From the NCBI GenBank assembly GCA_019695095.1, contig JAIBAQ010000047.1, positions 1 to 36,056 on the forward strand: 36,056 bases of DNA. Reading direction: 5' to 3'. Position numbers and translations under genes: made by a program. The stretch comes from Candidatus Hydrogenedentota bacterium (GTDB lineage: Bacteria; Hydrogenedentota; Hydrogenedentia; Hydrogenedentales; SLHB01). Under the pieces are notes generated by a model that saw only the letters and a list, made by a program, of their open reading frames with translations, did no database searches and was not told where the DNA came from. Shown in pieces: positions 1 through 8,414 of the stretch (its first letter is position 1; each line of letters begins with the position of its first letter).

Positions 1-20
1 ATGTGAGGGAGGAGGCATTC

Positions 21-1526
21 GTGAAAGCTGAGTCGACTCGACGGGAGTTCTTGGTGCGGAGTGGGGTAGGTATGGCATCGCTGGCTTTGCCCGCTGTACA
101 TGCCCACGCCGCGGAAGGCGCAAAGCAATCGCCCCGCAACATCATCTTTATCCTCACAGACGATCAACGCTTCGACGGCGCGGCCATTCTCGGGCATCCA
201 TTCGTCGAAACTCCGCATCTCGATGCCCTCGTAAAGGGTGGGATTGTCTTCAAGAATGCTTTCGTGGCCACCGCGCTCTGCTCGCCAAGCCGCGCGACAA
301 TTCTCACCGGTCTCTATGCCCATACTCATGGTGTGCTGGATAACAACACGCCCTTGCCGCCGTCTGCGCCGACGTTTCCAAGGGAGTTGCAGAAAGCCGG
401 CTACGAAACCGCCTTCATCGGCAAGTGGCACATGGGTGGACAGAGCGAAGGCCCGCAACCTGGTTTCGATCGGTGGGTTTCCTTCCAAGGGCAAGGAGAG
501 TACGAAGGCACAACACTTAATGTGGATGGGACAAATCACCCCGGATCCGGATACATTACGGACGTTCTCACCGACTACGCCGAAGAATTTCTTCGCAAGC
601 CGCGTCAGAAGCCATTCTGTATGTGCCTTTGTCACAAGGCTGTACATGCGATGTTCAAACCCGCGCCCCGTTACAAAGGTTGTTACGCGGACAAGACCTA
701 CCCACACCCAGCCTCTATGGCCGACACTCCAGAGAATTACAGGGGCAAACCGGCATGGGTCCGAGCCCAGCGTAACAGTTGGCACGGCGTTGATGGCATG
801 TATGCGAATCAGATCGATTTCGATACCTTCACGCGCCTTTATGCGGAGACATTGCGCGCCGTGGATGACAGTGTAGGCCGCATCGTGGCAACGTTGCGTG
901 AACTGGGACAGCTCGATTCCACACTCATTGTTTTTACGTCCGATAATGGATTCCTTATGGGCGAACATGGGCTCATCGATAAGCGGTGCATGTACGAACC
1001 ATCCATCCGAGTGCCGTTGATTGTCCACTGCCCGGAGCTCTTTGCGGGCGGCACGACGCGCGACGAGATGATCCTGAACACGGATTACGCGCCCACTTTC
1101 CTCGAAGCCGCGGGATGCCCAATTCCCACGGCGTGGCAGGGCAAGTCTTTCTATCCGCTGCTTGAAAACAAGCAGATTCCATGGCGCGATGCCTTTTTGT
1201 ACGAGTATTTCTGGGAACGGTCGTTTCCGCAGACTCCAACGGTGCAAGGCATTCGAACAGATCGCTATAAGCTGATGCGATATCACGGAGTCTGGGATCG
1301 ATACGAACTCTATGATTTGCAGAATGACCCGAACGAGATGAACAACTTGTTGGGGGATATCGAACTGACCGTTGAAGGCGGAGCCATCGACAATCTTATC
1401 AATGACGATGCAAGCCCTGAAGTCAAGCCCGTTTACCGGCAGTTAGCCAAACGCCTGAAAGAACTGGTTGAAGAAACCAGCGGCGTTCCTGAACCGATTT
1501 GGTACAAGTCCACGTCAGAACGCTAA
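21..1526 (+). CDS. Tat-exported type I sulfatase
   Basis: Predicted formylglycine-dependent sulfatase of the alkaline phosphatase superfamily, which hydrolyses sulfate esters, probably on a sulfated glycan. The chosen GTG start has a GGGAGGAGG site 5 nt upstream; a GTG at 3 lacks one. The product is 501 aa. A twin-arginine leader (RREFL, residues 7-12, then a hydrophobic stretch ending near AHA) predicts Tat export. Metal-binding DD follows in ILTDDQ (about residues 44-49). The cysteine sulfatase signature CSPSR has its modifiable Cys at residue 87 (codon at 279). GKWHMG and DNGFLMGEHG supply the usual active-site Lys, His and Asp/Asn. Length is normal for family S1 enzymes. The substrate cannot be read from sequence. 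It converges on the Rid-like gene, with only 21 nt between the stops. No maturase is in view. Confidence 0.93.
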   Translation: MKAESTRREFLVRSGVGMASLALPAVHAHAAEGAKQSPRNIIFILTDDQRFDGAAILGHPFVETPHLDALVKGGIVFKNAFVATALCSPSRATILTGLYAHTHGVLDNNTPLPPSAPTFPRELQKAGYETAFIGKWHMGGQSEGPQPGFDRWVSFQGQGEYEGTTLNVDGTNHPGSGYITDVLTDYAEEFLRKPRQKPFCMCLCHKAVHAMFKPAPRYKGCYADKTYPHPASMADTPENYRGKPAWVRAQRNSWHGVDGMYANQIDFDTFTRLYAETLRAVDDSVGRIVATLRELGQLDSTLIVFTSDNGFLMGEHGLIDKRCMYEPSIRVPLIVHCPELFAGGTTRDEMILNTDYAPTFLEAAGCPIPTAWQGKSFYPLLENKQIPWRDAFLYEYFWERSFPQTPTVQGIRTDRYKLMRYHGVWDRYELYDLQNDPNEMNNLLGDIELTVEGGAIDNLINDDASPEVKPVYRQLAKRLKELVEETSGVPEPIWYKSTSER

Positions 1527-1547
1527 CGCTCGCGTTCGGGGAAGCAC

Positions 1548-2735
1548 TTAGAAACGCGGCAGGTCCGGGTTACATGACTGGACGACGGCGACGCCTTCGA
1601 CTTCGATGAGCCAGCCCGGTCTGCACACGGGCGCCACAACGACCTCGATTGGCACATCTCCAAATCGTTCACGCATTCTATTCAGCGCGAAAGTCTGGTC
1701 GCTTGGGTCGCGCACGTACACGAGGAAGATCCGCATATCCTCCAGGCTGGAGCCGGCCTGTTCCAAGAGCGCCTCGACATTTTCCAGGGTCCGTTCGAGT
1801 TGGTGGCCTACGTCTCCCGCGTGCACGATATTTCCGTCTTTGTCAATGCTGGCCGTGCCTGAGATGAATATGTGTTTACGATCTTGGTACGCCACGGAAG
1901 TCGCCCGTTCAAACGTCACTCCATATACATGTGTTGGACTCAAGTGATCCAAGGCCGCAATGTACTCAACCTGCCCGGGACGCAGCCCTGCTATGGCATA
2001 CGAATCCAACATGACTTTGGCTCTAATATCGCTTGACCGGCCTTCGATTCCGGTGCTCGCAATGAAGTGCGTATCGGCAGTCAGTCCGTGCTTAAGGAAG
2101 ATTTCCTTACGCGCCGAAACCATTCCTCCGTAGTTGGAATCGACGTCTTGTACGTAGAACCACGTCCGGACCACGTGGTCCGCCAAGCGCAAGTTGTGAC
2201 GCGACAAGTGTTCCAGATAGTCGTGGAAGATCCCCTGTGTCTGGCCATATGGAGAAGACTCGACAGTGTTCACCAATCCAGCGGTCCAGTGATGCGCTAA
2301 TTCTCCGCGCTTTAGGATGGTCGTCGAATCCGATTGTGACTTTATAAGAGGCGTAAGCTCATCGCTAATGTGATAGGCCCACATCGAAACCTTGGCGGGC
2401 GGCATCGGCGCTTGACCGATCCATGATGCCGCACACGGCTCTCCGGCGGCGCGAGGGTTGGAAAGAGCATGCGCCTTCAACGCATGGCGAGCATTTTGAA
2501 CGTCGCTGCAATAGAATCGCCGAGTCACGGCGGTGTTGCGATGCAGCTCCAGTTCGAAAAGCGCCTCGCTGTAAGCCACCTCTATTCGGTCCAGTTGCTC
2601 TTCGACGGTTCCAATGTCCAATGGGCGTATGAGCAGATGGTACTCACTCGCTCCATCAGATACGTAGAAACTCGAAACGCTTACCGAGACTCCTGTCGAT
2701 TCCAGTATCGCCACTTGCGAATCCATTCGCGACAT
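1548..2735 (-). CDS. Tandem Rid (YjgF/UK114) protein, chorismatase-like
   Basis: This 395-aa protein is far longer than a single Rid domain (about 130 aa). The C-terminal third (about 255-390) is a clear Rid domain: FISGTASID, a GDVGHQLERTLENVEALL helix, and the terminal RPGWLIEVE motif whose Arg (about 372) binds the carboxylate in RidA deaminases. The middle (about 120-250) looks like a second, diverged copy with HHWTAGLVNT and RTWFYVQDVD. The N-terminus is novel to me. This layout resembles the FkbO/Hyg5/XanB2 chorismatases, which hydrolyse chorismate, but that substrate is a guess. No signal peptide is seen, so it should be cytosolic. The start lies 2 nt after the stop of the PPC gene with a GGAG site inside that gene's end, so it is translated as the last gene of the four-gene operon. 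Confidence 0.75.
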   Translation of the reverse strand: MSRMDSQVAILESTGVSVSVSSFYVSDGASEYHLLIRPLDIGTVEEQLDRIEVAYSEALFELELHRNTAVTRRFYCSDVQNARHALKAHALSNPRAAGEPCAASWIGQAPMPPAKVSMWAYHISDELTPLIKSQSDSTTILKRGELAHHWTAGLVNTVESSPYGQTQGIFHDYLEHLSRHNLRLADHVVRTWFYVQDVDSNYGGMVSARKEIFLKHGLTADTHFIASTGIEGRSSDIRAKVMLDSYAIAGLRPGQVEYIAALDHLSPTHVYGVTFERATSVAYQDRKHIFISGTASIDKDGNIVHAGDVGHQLERTLENVEALLEQAGSSLEDMRIFLVYVRDPSDQTFALNRMRERFGDVPIEVVVAPVCRPGWLIEVEGVAVVQSCNPDLPRF

Positions 2736-2737
2736 AG

Positions 2738-5062
2738 CTATTTCTCCACCACTTGAATGGGTATTGCAGGTAAAACACCGAGTGACACACGTTGCTTGCG
2801 CGTGCCTTTCCCTTCGGCATCAGGCGCTGGGTTTAGATAGGCTTCCACAATGACATTGTCCGTGTCTCCAACCTTGGACGAAGCCTTGTCGGCCTTGAGT
2901 ACGAAAGACAATCCCTCCGGTTGCGCTGTCACTTCACCCAAGGCTATGCCGGACGGCGGTTCAACCAGTTCCAAACGAACTTCCGCCAGCTCTGGAAACT
3001 TGGGCGTATTCACGAGCACTTGAGCCGAGCCGCCGCTGGGTATACGTACAGGCAGTATGCCCGCCACCTGTACGGGACGACCCTTGAAACGCGAGCCCAT
3101 TACATCGACTAATAGATCTTGAGACGGAGTCAAGTGACGATAGATGAAGGCCTGCATCATGTCTTCCGAGGGCTCCGCCATACGGCGCACTACTTCCTCG
3201 CCAATCCGGGCACGGCCTTCAATTTGGATTCGCACGGGTTTTTGAGTCGGATTAGCGGCCGCCATAAGCGTCATGCGAATGGAATCGCGGCCTTCAGGAA
3301 TCGTCGCGCCGTTCAACTCGAACCCTTCCGGCGCGCTTGCCAACCGCACATCGATGGCGCCCTCAAAGCCGTCCTTGCGCAGCACATGCACGCATATCGC
3401 GGCTGTCCGCCCGGCAGGGATATTGATGCTGGATGGCGTCACCCGCAACGCAAAATCCGGCATGGGAGGGGAGACGCGCAGCCGATAGGCATAGGTCTCT
3501 CCTCCAGCGTGCTGCGTGTCACTCACTGTGACAAAATACGTACCATTCGAGGGGAGAGCCGTCCTCACATACGAGTCAGCGTGATGCGTGAGCAAGCCTG
3601 CTCCAGGGTCCTCGGTGTCGTCGTTGGCAGCGATCACCTTGCCGCCTGCGTCCATGACTCGCAGCATGGAGTCAAGCGGAGAGCCCAGGCGCCGCGCGAC
3701 AATCTCCGCGACGACTTCCTGTCCTGCTTGGCCTTCAATTGCGTATATGTCGGCATCTCCGGGCCTATCGATACGCCCGTCAACGACAAGAGGGGCTGTG
3801 ACCTGCTGCGGCGAGTCAAAGCTGTCATTGGGCTCCGCTTCAACGCCATTCGTTAGAGCGCTTACCTCATAGTCCATCGCATTGGACAAGAGTGCCCCTT
3901 GCTTTAATCGCGTTTCTCGAATCGCGGGGCCTTCTGTGTCCGCCGATAAGCGAAGTTGAGAAGACGCGAGGTTCCAGCCGGAAAGTGAGGCGAGTGTAGT
4001 ATTCCCCGAAGTTGTGCCCAGCGGAAACATCTGAATGATAAACGGCTGTTCACTGACGACTACGCGGTACACAAAGTCGTCTCTTCCTCGATAGATCGAG
4101 TCCCGTATCTCAACTTCGTAATCGTCGTCTTTCGGCACCTCAAAGAGTATCACCGGATCGGGACGGAACTGATAGTCATCCGAATATGCGACTTCGTGAC
4201 CTCGGCTGTCGTAAACCGTCAGAGTCGCTTGGAACCACCCCGGCACCGCATCCGCCAAATACGGAATCAGTTGACGCGCCTCCGCGCAGAGTACCAAGTG
4301 CTGCCCTTTGCGCGCATGAAATCGAAGGCGGTCTACGTCGCCCGGCTGTATCTGACCATTGAAGACGACGGGGACAGTTTCCGGCGGATCTTGAACACGT
4401 GGCGTGTACACGGCCGCCTCGTTAGGCTCCAATTCGCGCGCTTCGTGCATCGCCGAGACTTCGAATCGCATTGGATTCGTCAGGCCAGCGGGTGTAACGA
4501 TTCGAATCTCACGACTTCCCGGCGCGGCATCCGGTGCAATGCTGAGTTGTACAACGACCGATTCCGCGATCTGCGCATTCATCTGACGCCGGCGGTAATA
4601 GACGATCTCGTGTTGTACGTGGTCCAACTGGCGCAGGCTCATTTCCTCCAGCTTGTACAGCAACGGGTGTTGCGGAATGCCGACCGTCTCGCCTTCGTCG
4701 GTCATCATTTCTGCGGGTTTCGCATCGTCGGCATTTGCGACGGCCCGGCCTTCCTTTTCTGCCATGCGCTTCTCGCGCAGTTCCTTCATAACGCGCACAA
4801 GTTCCTCGTACTCTTCTTTCTTTACATTGCCCAGAGGAGGGAAGAACTTCACCACCGTGCCTTGAATGCCCTCGCCAGAGACATAGACATCCTTCGCGCC
4901 GCGCAGCATTTGACCGCCGACGGTCACCTCGATTGTTGCGCCGCAAGCTCCCCCAGCGGGGTACACATATCCGATGTGAGGATCCTTACGTGCGGCCTGT
5001 CCCCACGCGGCCGTACAGGCCAGCAAAGTCAGCACGAGAATCGATTGCATAAGCTTTATCAT
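2738..5062 (-). CDS. Exported protein with two PPC-type domains
   Basis: A 774-aa exported protein of unknown function. The chosen ATG (MIKLMQSILVL) gives a normal signal peptide ending near WGQA and has a GGAG site 10 nt upstream. An ATG at 5071 has the site only 1-2 nt away. The N-terminus (about 28-70, from PHIGYVYPAGG) resembles an IPT/TIG-like beta domain. Residues 82-108 are charged and probably helical. Two bacterial pre-peptidase C-terminal (PPC) domains follow, about 209-338 and 408-531, each opening with E-EPN and containing GDVDRLRF or GDADIYAI. The rest is beta-rich. PPC domains are usually appended to secreted enzymes; here no enzyme domain is recognisable, so a binding or structural role is likely. 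It starts 13 nt after the DUF1501 stop and is 2 nt from the Rid gene, so it sits in one operon with them. Confidence 0.85.
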   Translation of the reverse strand: MIKLMQSILVLTLLACTAAWGQAARKDPHIGYVYPAGGACGATIEVTVGGQMLRGAKDVYVSGEGIQGTVVKFFPPLGNVKKEEYEELVRVMKELREKRMAEKEGRAVANADDAKPAEMMTDEGETVGIPQHPLLYKLEEMSLRQLDHVQHEIVYYRRRQMNAQIAESVVVQLSIAPDAAPGSREIRIVTPAGLTNPMRFEVSAMHEARELEPNEAAVYTPRVQDPPETVPVVFNGQIQPGDVDRLRFHARKGQHLVLCAEARQLIPYLADAVPGWFQATLTVYDSRGHEVAYSDDYQFRPDPVILFEVPKDDDYEVEIRDSIYRGRDDFVYRVVVSEQPFIIQMFPLGTTSGNTTLASLSGWNLASSQLRLSADTEGPAIRETRLKQGALLSNAMDYEVSALTNGVEAEPNDSFDSPQQVTAPLVVDGRIDRPGDADIYAIEGQAGQEVVAEIVARRLGSPLDSMLRVMDAGGKVIAANDDTEDPGAGLLTHHADSYVRTALPSNGTYFVTVSDTQHAGGETYAYRLRVSPPMPDFALRVTPSSINIPAGRTAAICVHVLRKDGFEGAIDVRLASAPEGFELNGATIPEGRDSIRMTLMAAANPTQKPVRIQIEGRARIGEEVVRRMAEPSEDMMQAFIYRHLTPSQDLLVDVMGSRFKGRPVQVAGILPVRIPSGGSAQVLVNTPKFPELAEVRLELVEPPSGIALGEVTAQPEGLSFVLKADKASSKVGDTDNVIVEAYLNPAPDAEGKGTRKQRVSLGVLPAIPIQVVEK

Positions 5063-5075
5063 TGCTGCCATTCTC

Positions 5076-6410
5076 CTATGCAATCTCGCGCAACCAGCCA
5101 CCGCCTTCCATGCCTTCCATCTTGGCGGGCATAACCAGCGTATCAAGGCCCTGCGGATTAGTAAGAGGACTGTCAGGGTCGATTCCCATCAATTTGTACA
5201 TCGTTCGTATCAGGTCGTGCGGATATACGGGCCGATCTGCAACTTCTTCACCGCGCGCGCTCGATTTCCCGACGGCATGCCCACCCTTAAACCCTCCACC
5301 TGCAACCATGCTGCAGAAGCAATTGCCATAGTGTCCGCGACCGCCGTTCCACGGCGCACCCCAATCAATTTTCGGCGTGCGTCCGAACTCTCCGCCCCAC
5401 CACACAATCGTGCTGTCAAGCAAACCTCTGTCAGAGAGGTCCTGGATTAGCGTCGCCATGCCCTGGTCCATCTCCGGCAATTTGCGTCGCATGATTTCGA
5501 AATGCTGCTTGTGCGTATCCCAACCTTTGTAGTTGATCGTTACGTAGGGCACACCGCTTTCCACCAGGCGTCTCGCCATCAAGCACGACTGTCCAAACGT
5601 GTTGCGGCCATACTTCTCTCGCACCTCGTTCGTTTCCTGCGAAAGGTCGAACAGCTTTCGTGTTTCGCCAAACATCATTTCGTAAGCCCGGGCCTCAGCC
5701 TCATCGAATCGCTCCAAATGGGCATTCCCGGTCATCGCATTTCCAAACGTATCCAGAGCCCCGAGCAACGCCTTGCGAGCCTGTTGCCGCTCGTCAGTTA
5801 TCCCCGGTGCCACAATCCCCTCCACAATGAATCGCGCTTGATTCGGATCGCCGCCCGTCACGAAAGGCTTGAAGCGCTCGCCCAGGAATCCCGCTTCGGA
5901 GAAACGACCCTGAGACTCGTTCAATACCACGTAAGGAGGAATTAGGCCGGTGTAGCCATGCTCGTACCCTTTGAGCATTGCAACCACCGCGCCCATGTTC
6001 GGATAGACGAGGCGATCCGGTTGGTGCCCGGTCTGTACGATGTACGAGGCGGTCTCGTGGGCAAAACTACCATGGGTCATGCTTCGAATGATCGAGTATT
6101 TGTCGGCCTGTTGTGCCAGCAATGGCAGCAGCTCGCAGATTTGGATGCCGCTCGCCTTCGTTGAAATCGGCTTGTTCAAGGGACCACAGAAGTCGTATCC
6201 CGCGCCTGGTTTCGGGTCGAATGTGTCCAAGTGGCAAGGTCCGCCCCACATCCAGATTTGAATCACGGCCTTCGCCTTGGAAGGCGTAGTGCTTGCACCA
6301 AATGCAGGCCGGCCAAAACCTGGAGCAAATGCGAAGGCCGTTGCGGCGATCAAGCCTCGGCGAAGTGCTTCCCGGCGGGATATCTCCGTGCTCTCGTGTT
6401 GCGCCCTCAT
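5076..6410 (-). CDS. DUF1501 protein, Tat-exported
   Basis: A DUF1501 protein of 444 aa, a family with an alkaline phosphatase/sulfatase-like fold that is greatly expanded in Planctomycetota and relatives and has no settled reaction. The leader carries the twin-arginine motif SRREALRRG (about residues 11-19) followed by a hydrophobic run and PAFGA, so Tat export of the folded protein is predicted. Family landmarks are IWMWGGPCHLDTFDPKPG, SMTHGSFAHETASYIVQTG and WWGGEFGRTPKI, whose Asp, His and Glu residues are candidate metal ligands. The start has AGAAGGG 7 nt upstream. It lies 66 nt after the DUF1549/DUF1553 gene, its usual partner, and just before the PPC gene. Confidence 0.93.
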   Translation of the reverse strand: MRAQHESTEISRREALRRGLIAATAFAFAPGFGRPAFGASTTPSKAKAVIQIWMWGGPCHLDTFDPKPGAGYDFCGPLNKPISTKASGIQICELLPLLAQQADKYSIIRSMTHGSFAHETASYIVQTGHQPDRLVYPNMGAVVAMLKGYEHGYTGLIPPYVVLNESQGRFSEAGFLGERFKPFVTGGDPNQARFIVEGIVAPGITDERQQARKALLGALDTFGNAMTGNAHLERFDEAEARAYEMMFGETRKLFDLSQETNEVREKYGRNTFGQSCLMARRLVESGVPYVTINYKGWDTHKQHFEIMRRKLPEMDQGMATLIQDLSDRGLLDSTIVWWGGEFGRTPKIDWGAPWNGGRGHYGNCFCSMVAGGGFKGGHAVGKSSARGEEVADRPVYPHDLIRTMYKLMGIDPDSPLTNPQGLDTLVMPAKMEGMEGGGWLREIA

Positions 6411-6476
6411 AGCATTACCCTTCTTGGCTGCGGACTGTCGCCGCCGAATATCCGTCTATTATCACTGGCCTTCGCC

Positions 6477-8042
6477 TCAATGCCTGTAAAGAAACTCTTT
6501 GCTGTTCACGAGCGCCCACACGAGGTCGAGGGCAGTCTGGTCCGCTTTGCCGCCCTGGTCCCAGGCGTAATCAATGACTGTCGCAATTTCGGCGTCTGTG
6601 GGGTAGCGCGAAAGTACTGTCAAGTACACCGTCCTGATGGCTTCCCGGCTATCGCCCTTCGACGTTGCCACCAATTGCCGTATGCGCGAACTCGTCATGA
6701 TCTTTCGCTGTATGTGAGTCGAATTCAGCATATGCAGACACAACCGGTCGCTGGGTTGATTGTCCCGTTCCGATTCCAGACCAGTATCCCGTGGAGAACG
6801 CCCGAACACCTCAAGCATAGGACTCGTAATGCTCGCGTCGGCTAACGCAATAGTCCGCAGCTCTTCCGGGATGTTTGTGTATGGCTCGGGGATCAAACTC
6901 TGGTATTCCTCGCCCGAACCGCATATCCAATTCAGAGCGTCCGCCACGACTTCCGCGTCAATGCGCCTCACCATGTAGTGTGCGAAAAGTGCTTCGGCTT
7001 CGGGCGAGGTACTTCGCGATATCGGGGATTGTTGATAGGTCCGCGAATTTAGGATTACGCGGAAGAGTTGTTTGAGGTCATACTTCGACTCCACGAATTC
7101 CTTCTCAAGATACGAAAGCAACTCGAGATTGACGGGCGGATTGTCTGGCCGGATGTCATCGGGTTCGTGGATGATTCCACGTCCCATCAGCCACGACCAT
7201 ACTCGATTGACGGCAGCTTTCGTGAACCACGGATTCTCGGGGGTGATCAACCAATCCGCAAATACCACTCGCGGGTCTTCAGTTGCAGGAATCGTCACCG
7301 TTGTACCGCCGGGAAACACGGCATTCAGAGGTTCGGTCGCCGTAGGATCGAGCACGACGATCTCCTCTTTCCACTCATCCGTCTTCTTGTATGCCACGCG
7401 GGAAAAGAAGACCGAAAGATCCGCCCGATCCTTCTCGGACCAATGCTCGAGTCGCGTCCCCATGAAGGTCAGAGCCGTAGCCGCGGCCAAACCCTGTGGA
7501 GTCCTGCCCTGCACGGCGCGATAGAAATTGACTGGTGGTACCCGGAAGTTGCTGCCACTTGACGTTAACAGTTCGCGTGCGAATTCGTCGTAAGGCTTGT
7601 TGGCTCGAATGGAGTCGCGAATCCAGCGGTGATAGGCCTGAACGGCATTCGGCCAAAGGTTGATGGGAAACTCCGCTTTGACGCGCAGAAGGTCGCACCA
7701 TTTTAGCGCCCAGTAATCCGCGAACTCTTCCCGTTCCAACAGGGCTTCGATGAGCTTAGCCCGGCGATCCGGTGCTGGGCTGGTCAGAAAGATCAGAATT
7801 TCTGGTTGACTCGGCAGCGTGCCAATAACATCCAAATACACGCGGCGAACAAAGACTTCATCGGAGCACACGTTTGCCGGTTCTATACCGTGTTGTTGCA
7901 GCGCTGTCTGAACCAGGCTATCCACAGCAGTTGCCTGAACAACAGCCGAATCGGTCTCGAAGGGCGATACGATAGGATTGTCCACCCCAAGCGCGGTGCG
8001 AGAGGCCAGAATGCCTATCGCAAGCACTGCGAGTATCCGCAT
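6477..8042 (-). CDS. DUF1549/DUF1553 protein, short form
   Basis: A 521-aa exported protein with DUF1549 (about 40-230; SDEVFVRRVYLDVIGTLPS, FADYWALKWCDLLR) and DUF1553 (about 270-515; NRVWSWLMGRGIIHEPDDIR, RVILNSRTYQQS). These two domains almost always travel with DUF1501. Many planctomycete relatives are 800-1100 aa and carry an N-terminal cytochrome-like region with CxxCH haem motifs. Here there is no CxxCH, and the protein goes from a signal peptide (MRILAVLAIGILASRTALG) straight into DUF1549. The function is unknown. The ATG has a GGGGGG ribosome site about 6 nt upstream. It is the first gene of the four-gene minus-strand operon; its promoter should lie in the 372-nt divergent gap. Confidence 0.92.
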   Translation of the reverse strand: MRILAVLAIGILASRTALGVDNPIVSPFETDSAVVQATAVDSLVQTALQQHGIEPANVCSDEVFVRRVYLDVIGTLPSQPEILIFLTSPAPDRRAKLIEALLEREEFADYWALKWCDLLRVKAEFPINLWPNAVQAYHRWIRDSIRANKPYDEFARELLTSSGSNFRVPPVNFYRAVQGRTPQGLAAATALTFMGTRLEHWSEKDRADLSVFFSRVAYKKTDEWKEEIVVLDPTATEPLNAVFPGGTTVTIPATEDPRVVFADWLITPENPWFTKAAVNRVWSWLMGRGIIHEPDDIRPDNPPVNLELLSYLEKEFVESKYDLKQLFRVILNSRTYQQSPISRSTSPEAEALFAHYMVRRIDAEVVADALNWICGSGEEYQSLIPEPYTNIPEELRTIALADASITSPMLEVFGRSPRDTGLESERDNQPSDRLCLHMLNSTHIQRKIMTSSRIRQLVATSKGDSREAIRTVYLTVLSRYPTDAEIATVIDYAWDQGGKADQTALDLVWALVNSKEFLYRH

Positions 8043-8414
8043 TACTTCCCCCCTTTGAGCAGCCGCTCACCGCTGCCGGCGCAGACACTATTCCCAAAAC
8101 GCTTCCGAGTCTAGCTGCCTAATCAAACACGCTTCCGAAGAGGAAGTTCCATATTCCCGGTGACTTAGCCGCTTACTTGATGGGTCGGCACTGATTGCCC
8201 GCGCACGTCAATCATCAGTACAACGCGGCGACGGGTATTCCCTCAAGTACGGCCCAGCACGAACTCACTATCTTCTGGCAACGCATGGTTTCCCGTGAGC
8301 CTTTTCAGCCACAAACGTGTACAATGCCTCCCGTCAAATCTTCGGAGCATATAGTCCGGGTTGCTTGCCCATGTCTATTGCTCTACGTTACGGGGTAGCC
8401 ACTTGGAGGGAATC
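8043..8414. promoter_or_regulatory. Divergent intergenic region with 10-bp direct repeats
   Basis: This gap separates the DUF1549/DUF1553 operon (leftward) from the oxidoreductase/HEAT pair (rightward) and must hold both promoters. The motif ACGCTTCCGA occurs twice in the same orientation at 8099-8108 and 8129-8138, exactly 30 bp (about three helical turns) apart, some 57-96 bp upstream of the leftward start codon. The second copy forms a short palindrome CTTCCGAAG. A TACAAT at 8320-8325 could be a -10 for the rightward gene, but no good -35 precedes it. I see no gene here. Confidence 0.35.

Noticed and set aside
1-6. ATG TGA at the left edge
   Set aside because: TGA at 4-6 could end an upstream gene, but with no upstream sequence this cannot be judged.
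1518-1537. Six-bp hairpin GAACGC/GCGTTC across the sulfatase stop codon
   Set aside because: It is short, overlaps the coding end, and has no T-run, so it is too weak to call a terminator between the convergent genes.
3119-3856. Long plus-strand frame opposite the PPC gene
   Set aside because: It is a shadow of the minus-strand gene, rich in His/Arg, without a ribosome site or family motifs.
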